Source of the DNA: Eleginops maclovinus
Lineage: Eukaryota; Chordata; Actinopteri; Perciformes; Eleginopidae
DNA length: 64,000 nucleotides
Direction of reading: 5' to 3'
Assembly: GCF_036324505.1 (NCBI RefSeq)
Contig: NC_086352.1
Location: forward strand, 7,788,001-7,852,000
In this document: one piece after another, positions 59,610 to 64,000 of the stretch
Layout of the letters: each line of letters begins with the position of its first letter
Numbering within the stretch: position 1 is the first letter of the stretch
Program-made: the position numbers and the translations under genes
The notes under the pieces: generated by a model
The model's input: only the letters and a program-made list of their open reading frames with translations
What the model was told of the DNA's origin: nothing
Database searches by the model: none

Positions 59610-60730
59610 TTCTTATAAAAGGCCTTTTTTCTGAAATCCGTCTAGACTAACAGTACAAAGTGTCCTTAGAAGATAAGAAACAGAGATATTTAGTATTAAA
59701 AATGAATGTATTAATATGAAAACCTGCCTAGGATAGGAAAATAGGAAAAAAATTGAAATTTCAAAAAAGTGAGATTTTTGGGGAAAACATGAGAGTTTTG
59801 AAAAAGTCGAAATGTTTAAGAAAAGGTGATTTTGGAATATAAACAGAAGTTCATAAACAAGTGAGATTTGTTTGGATGAAGTAAGAATGTAGAAGAAATC
59901 TAAATAAAGAAGAAAAAATATGAAAAAAGTCAGAAATTTGAAGAAAAATTAAGAATTTAGAAAATAAAATCAAAAATATCTGAGAAAATTCAAAATATTT
60001 TAATAAGAAGATGATTAGGGCCAAATGTAAACATAAATTAAGATATCATAAAGCAGATTCAGGCAGTAGTCATATAGATTCACACTTTAAGTAGTAGCCT
60101 ACAGAACAGCTTACAGAGAGAGAGATAACATCTGATCAAGAAATGGGATGAAAAAAAAGTCCGAAATTTAAAAAAACTGAGATTTTGGGGGGAAAAGTAA
60201 ACGTTTTGAAAAAGTCAACATTTGGAAGAAAAAGTGTGAATTTTGAAAAAGTCAAAATTTGGAATGAAAAGAGAGAATTTTGAGGAGAAAAAAAAGTGAT
60301 TCTTGGGGGAAGAAATTCGAATTTTGAAAAAAACTTAATTATGAAAAAAGTCAGAAATTTGAAAAGAAAAAAGTGAGAATATTGAAAATAAAGTCAAAAA
60401 CCTCGGAGACAAAAGTCAAAATATTGTTCAAAGAACATAATTAGGGCCAAATGTAAACAAAACTAAGACCTCATAAAGCAGATTCAGGCAGTAGGCGTAT
60501 AGATTCACACTTAAAGCCTACAGAGCAGAACAGCTGACAGAGGGGAGAGAACAGCTGATCCCTTACAACAAACACTACATGATGGTTTTAGATTTAGAGT
60601 AACATTGTAAACCTGCTATTCATCCCACAGTATTAGAAATGTAACAGCAATCTGACTTTTTATCTAACTGTAAGGGAATACAGTTACCTTTTTTGGTATC
60701 CTGATTACATAATCCCCTCCCCGGTGCCTG

Positions 60731-61940
60731 TAAAGGTGCAGGTGTTAAGGACTCACTGATAAGATGGCAGTTCTAGGTTTGACATTAGTGGTGTTGATAG
60801 GGATGGAAGACGTGTTGACTACCGAAGTGACGAAATGAGGTCAGCGGCGCTTCCTCTACCAAGAGTTTGTTTTCGAGTCACAGCTGTGAGTTAATGCAAA
60901 GTGAATAGGGGTTTCACGCTGCAAAATCCCCAAACTGTAATATCGAACACGCGGTGCGGAAGAGCAAGTAATCAATTACAAGCAGAAAATGAATTGGATG
61001 GCGGGCGGCCGAGGAAGGGATGGACAGCTGATGACATATTTATCAAGGCACCGTCACCACCGAGGAAATGTGCAGCTCCGCGCTCGCTGAGTGACAGATG
61101 GAGAGTGCTGCCTCTTTAACAGCTTCCCTTGGAGACGGGCTTTAAGGAAATGGGACCATGCAGCACAGTTGAGCTATTCGGGGAGGAGACTTGTGTTTCA
61201 AAAGCTGGGAGGCATGTGATAAAGAATTCATATTTTACCTGAAATAGTAAAACGGAGCGGGTTGAATTATACATCTAATCCCAACGTGTGAATTTCTAAC
61301 TAAATCAGAATTGAAATAAAGCTCATAAATCCCAGACAATGAGGTCCTTCCCCGGGAGTACTCACCTTATTAGTGCCATATTAATTAGCAAAGGGGCCAC
61401 AGACAGAGGCTAATGTAGGTGATAAAAGCTAAAAATAAAAAAAAAGGTCACATTTTTCAGCCTTAAAGCTTAGCCCTGTGTCTCACAGAAGGATATTTGC
61501 TTCCTCACTGACCAAACACTGCAGCTCCTCGGGCTATGCTGCCTCTCCAAGATTTGATAGCCACGGAGAAAAACACAGCCACCGTGAGACGCGTTTGTTT
61601 TCCTGGCCAACAGTGCGTGCTCTAAATGAATCACACAAATGTTTACTTAAAGAGATTAATTCCTCTGACTGTGTATTATTCATCAGGTTTCTCAGTGCAT
61701 CCTGGCTTATAATGTAGCTTGTCATTGGCTCAAAGTGACTGAAGCACGGCTAAATCGTGGTGAATAATTCAGAGCGCTTGGTGAATAAAACAGCAGATAG
61801 AACACACTGAAAGGACTCTTCTGTCTCCAGGTGAGGAGGCTGCTCCTCTTTCAGAAGCAGGGATACAGGAGAGAAATGCACATTACTTAAGCTTGGACAC
61901 ACCGGGCCTTCATCCAACACAGGAAGCTACTGTAGGAGAC
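60731..61940. other. No gene seen
   Basis: Unique-looking sequence after the CACTA-like copy. The 72- and 79-codon plus-strand frames at 60901 and 61478 have no motif. Confidence 0.5.
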
Positions 61941-62008
61941 GGAGGGAGGGAGGGAGGGAGGGAGGGAGGGAGGGAGGGAGGGACAGAGAGAGAGAGAGAG
62001 AGAGAGGA
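61941..62008. repeat. GGGA microsatellite followed by GA microsatellite
   Basis: About ten ggga units, then about twelve ga units after a short break (gacagaga). A purine-only strand over some 70 bases, so triplex-prone. Confidence 0.96.
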
Positions 62009-64000
62009 GCAGTTGGCAGCACACAGTCGAGCCCACAGAGGGAAACAAACAGAACCAGTGAACAGAAGGCCGGACCGCAGAGGACGGGAGGGAAACTCAG
62101 CATCAGAGCAAACACAACCTGTGGACGGGGATTCAGGACCACGGGCACAGTTTAGAAAAATCTCCCCTGACGTTATCAGAAAAAAATGGTATTTATTTTT
62201 CCAACTACATAGTGAAGTTTACCCACCATTTATACCCTTGAAAATGTCTGAAATATCAGATTCTCAGACATAATTATCACAATTCTGTAAATACATATTA
62301 ACAGTTATTATAATCTACACAAATAGAAATAGTGTAAATATGTTAAGAGAGATGTAGAAATGAATTCAACCTCAAGTAGCTTTACATTTAGTTGGTAATA
62401 AGAATTATTAATAGGGACATACAGTATTAGGAAAACATTTCTGGATTATACCTTTCCCATTTCCTATATATCATTGCCATTTGTTCTGGAAGTACTCCTT
62501 ACTCCCTTATGATTATGCTTTAATGTGACGTTACAGATCATCAAGTTACAGACTTTGCTGCTTCCTTACGTTAAAAGGAAAGTCGAACAAGACCTTCAAA
62601 CGTCCTTTAAAAAGGATAGGACATGGTTGTTCATACAAGGTGGAATTCACTCAATAAAACAAAGCTAAAACAGTTTTAAAAGGAGCAAAAACAAATGAAA
62701 GACAGCCTAAGAAACAAATGGTTTCTCTGACGCATTGAGTGAGTCTGTTGACGTCACTCTCTGCACATGCCAAAAAAACAAACATGAAATTAAGCAAACC
62801 CAAATGTAGGCCGAGTGAAGTTTCTGGCCACTTTCTGTCCCGACTGTAAATAAATAATGAATCAACCTGGAAAATGTCTGTCCCTGCCTTTGCTCCCTAA
62901 TTGAATTGAGTTCATCGAATTTCTTGAGCCAAGTTTTAAATGATTTAGGTCATTTAAATTGACACAGAATCAGAGAGATGTCCACACATAGATCAGGCGA
63001 TAGGTTGGCCTGTTTGCACAAGAACAACGTGGAGTATTTTATTTATTCATGATTAAAAGAACGACTCCGTAGAGTAGCTAGATGCTGCAGTGTGCGATCA
63101 TGGAGAACAAGAGCTTCCTAACAGAAATGTCCAACGGTAAGAGGGACAAGAAACCACTCCAGGCAGGATGTCATCCACATGGAAATAGAGATGGTAATCA
63201 AAACTAATGGAGGCTCTCTGAGTCATCAGGATGTACTTCTTCGGCGCAGCAGGATAAGATATGATTTCTATTCCATGCTCTGCCATGTCATGACAGATAT
63301 TATATCATAAGGAAATCACAGAGAGAGATAAGCATTGCAGAGGACCGTTTTACCACTGTGGATAATTGCAGAAGTCCCATATGCAATGCTTTTTTGATGA
63401 ATATAAAAGCAGTATGTGTGAGAAACAGCAGTATGTTCTTCTCCAAATGTCATATAAACAATATAACGGATTAAGAGAGAAGGAGAATGAATCTGTAAGC
63501 GTAGGCTATGTTTGGCTCTAAAATAAGAATGACAACAATACATTTTATATCTCATGTGTTGGCCAATCCACATTTGATTTTCACCTTCTATGAGCAAATA
63601 TTGGTTAAAGGCACAATGCCATCCTTTTAACACCCTTCACATTTGTTATTGCAGCTTCTCTGGTTGATATTAAAAACTCAGATGTGTATTTGAGCTATTT
63701 TTTATTGCTTAAATCCTATATTTCTGGAGTACACTATCTTTTTTTTCCTCTTAACTGACTGACATTCACTATGTTTACGTACTTCCTACTGGAGATAAAG
63801 GACCAACACTTTGGGTATACCCTTCATTAGACCGTGCTCATTAACTACTACTCCTACTAACTATGCACTCTGCTTGATCCACACATCTTTAAAGTTTTGT
63901 GACACCATATTTGCCCTTTGGTGTCAAGCAGGAGGGCACCTAATACATTTATTACCCCACTACATCCAGCACCCTTGCTTTTATATCTCAAGTACATGTG
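62009..64000. other. No gene seen
   Basis: AT-rich to the window end. A CRE-like tgacgtca occurs at 62750-62757, and the minus frame of 105 codons at 63316-63633 shows no motif. No repeat recognised. Confidence 0.45.

Larger units (their letters stand above)
54403..60730. mobile_element. CACTA/EnSpm-like element copy B, split by the nuclease transposon
   Basis: The left piece begins gtaggttgggagggttac and carries ccattacaactacttgttac. The right piece carries atgaaaacctgcct, agcctacagaacagcttaca, gagataacatctgatc, aagggaatacagtta and cctgattacataatccc, ending in ccccggtgcc. These landmarks match copy A at 9450-10792 in the same order and orientation. Between the two pieces lies a 5-kb insertion. 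59750-60420 of the right piece is an A-rich degenerate repeat built on variants of gaaaaaagtcaaaattt. Family name tentative. Confidence 0.6.

Overview
The window looks like nuclear DNA of a ray-finned, probably percomorph, fish. The evidence is a CA microsatellite, tRNA-headed SINEs, L2-like LINE tails, and several interspersed families that I recognise as typical of teleost genomes. No species can be named. I found no host protein-coding exon that I would defend. The window reads as intergenic DNA or a very large intron, dominated by transposable-element insertions, several of them nested. Repeat-family names are from memory and are marked as tentative where that matters.

Layout. 1-9.4 kb: two copies of a small DNA-repeat family (called MITE-A here, eight copies in the window), one of them split by a SINE, plus a 40-bp minisatellite at 6.2-6.8 kb. 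9.4-10.8 kb: a CACTA/EnSpm-like element, itself carrying an L2-like tail. 11.4-11.8 kb: a 5'-truncated LINE with a 12-bp target duplication. 12-24.6 kb: mostly featureless, with a SINE head, MITE-A, two decayed reverse-transcriptase fragments and a GATG-rich minisatellite. 25-31 kb: a repeat-like block with a short ORF, a CA tract, a TIR repeat and an array of about 300-bp tandem units. 31-43 kb: mostly unannotated, with a TTAA-flanked foldback element nested in another repeat. 43.9-44.9 kb: the 40-bp minisatellite again, on the opposite strand. 49-52.5 kb: more MITE-A and a strong 33-bp-arm hairpin.

The most interesting part is 54.6-59.6 kb. This is an element of about 5 kb with terminal inverted repeats of about 550 bp. 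It encodes one intact 823-residue protein on the minus strand. The protein keeps all seven acidic positions of a FEN1/XPG-type nuclease in the correct order and spacing. It also has N-terminal CxxC/HxxC motifs and a C-terminal tesmin/TSO1-like cysteine cluster, and I see no DDE transposase in the element. It appears to have a 5'-UTR intron, into which a 332-bp hAT-type MITE with a perfect 8-bp duplication has inserted. Both inverted repeats share an internal block of 115 bp that is identical base for base. The whole element sits inside a second copy of the CACTA-like repeat, so three levels of insertion can be read here.
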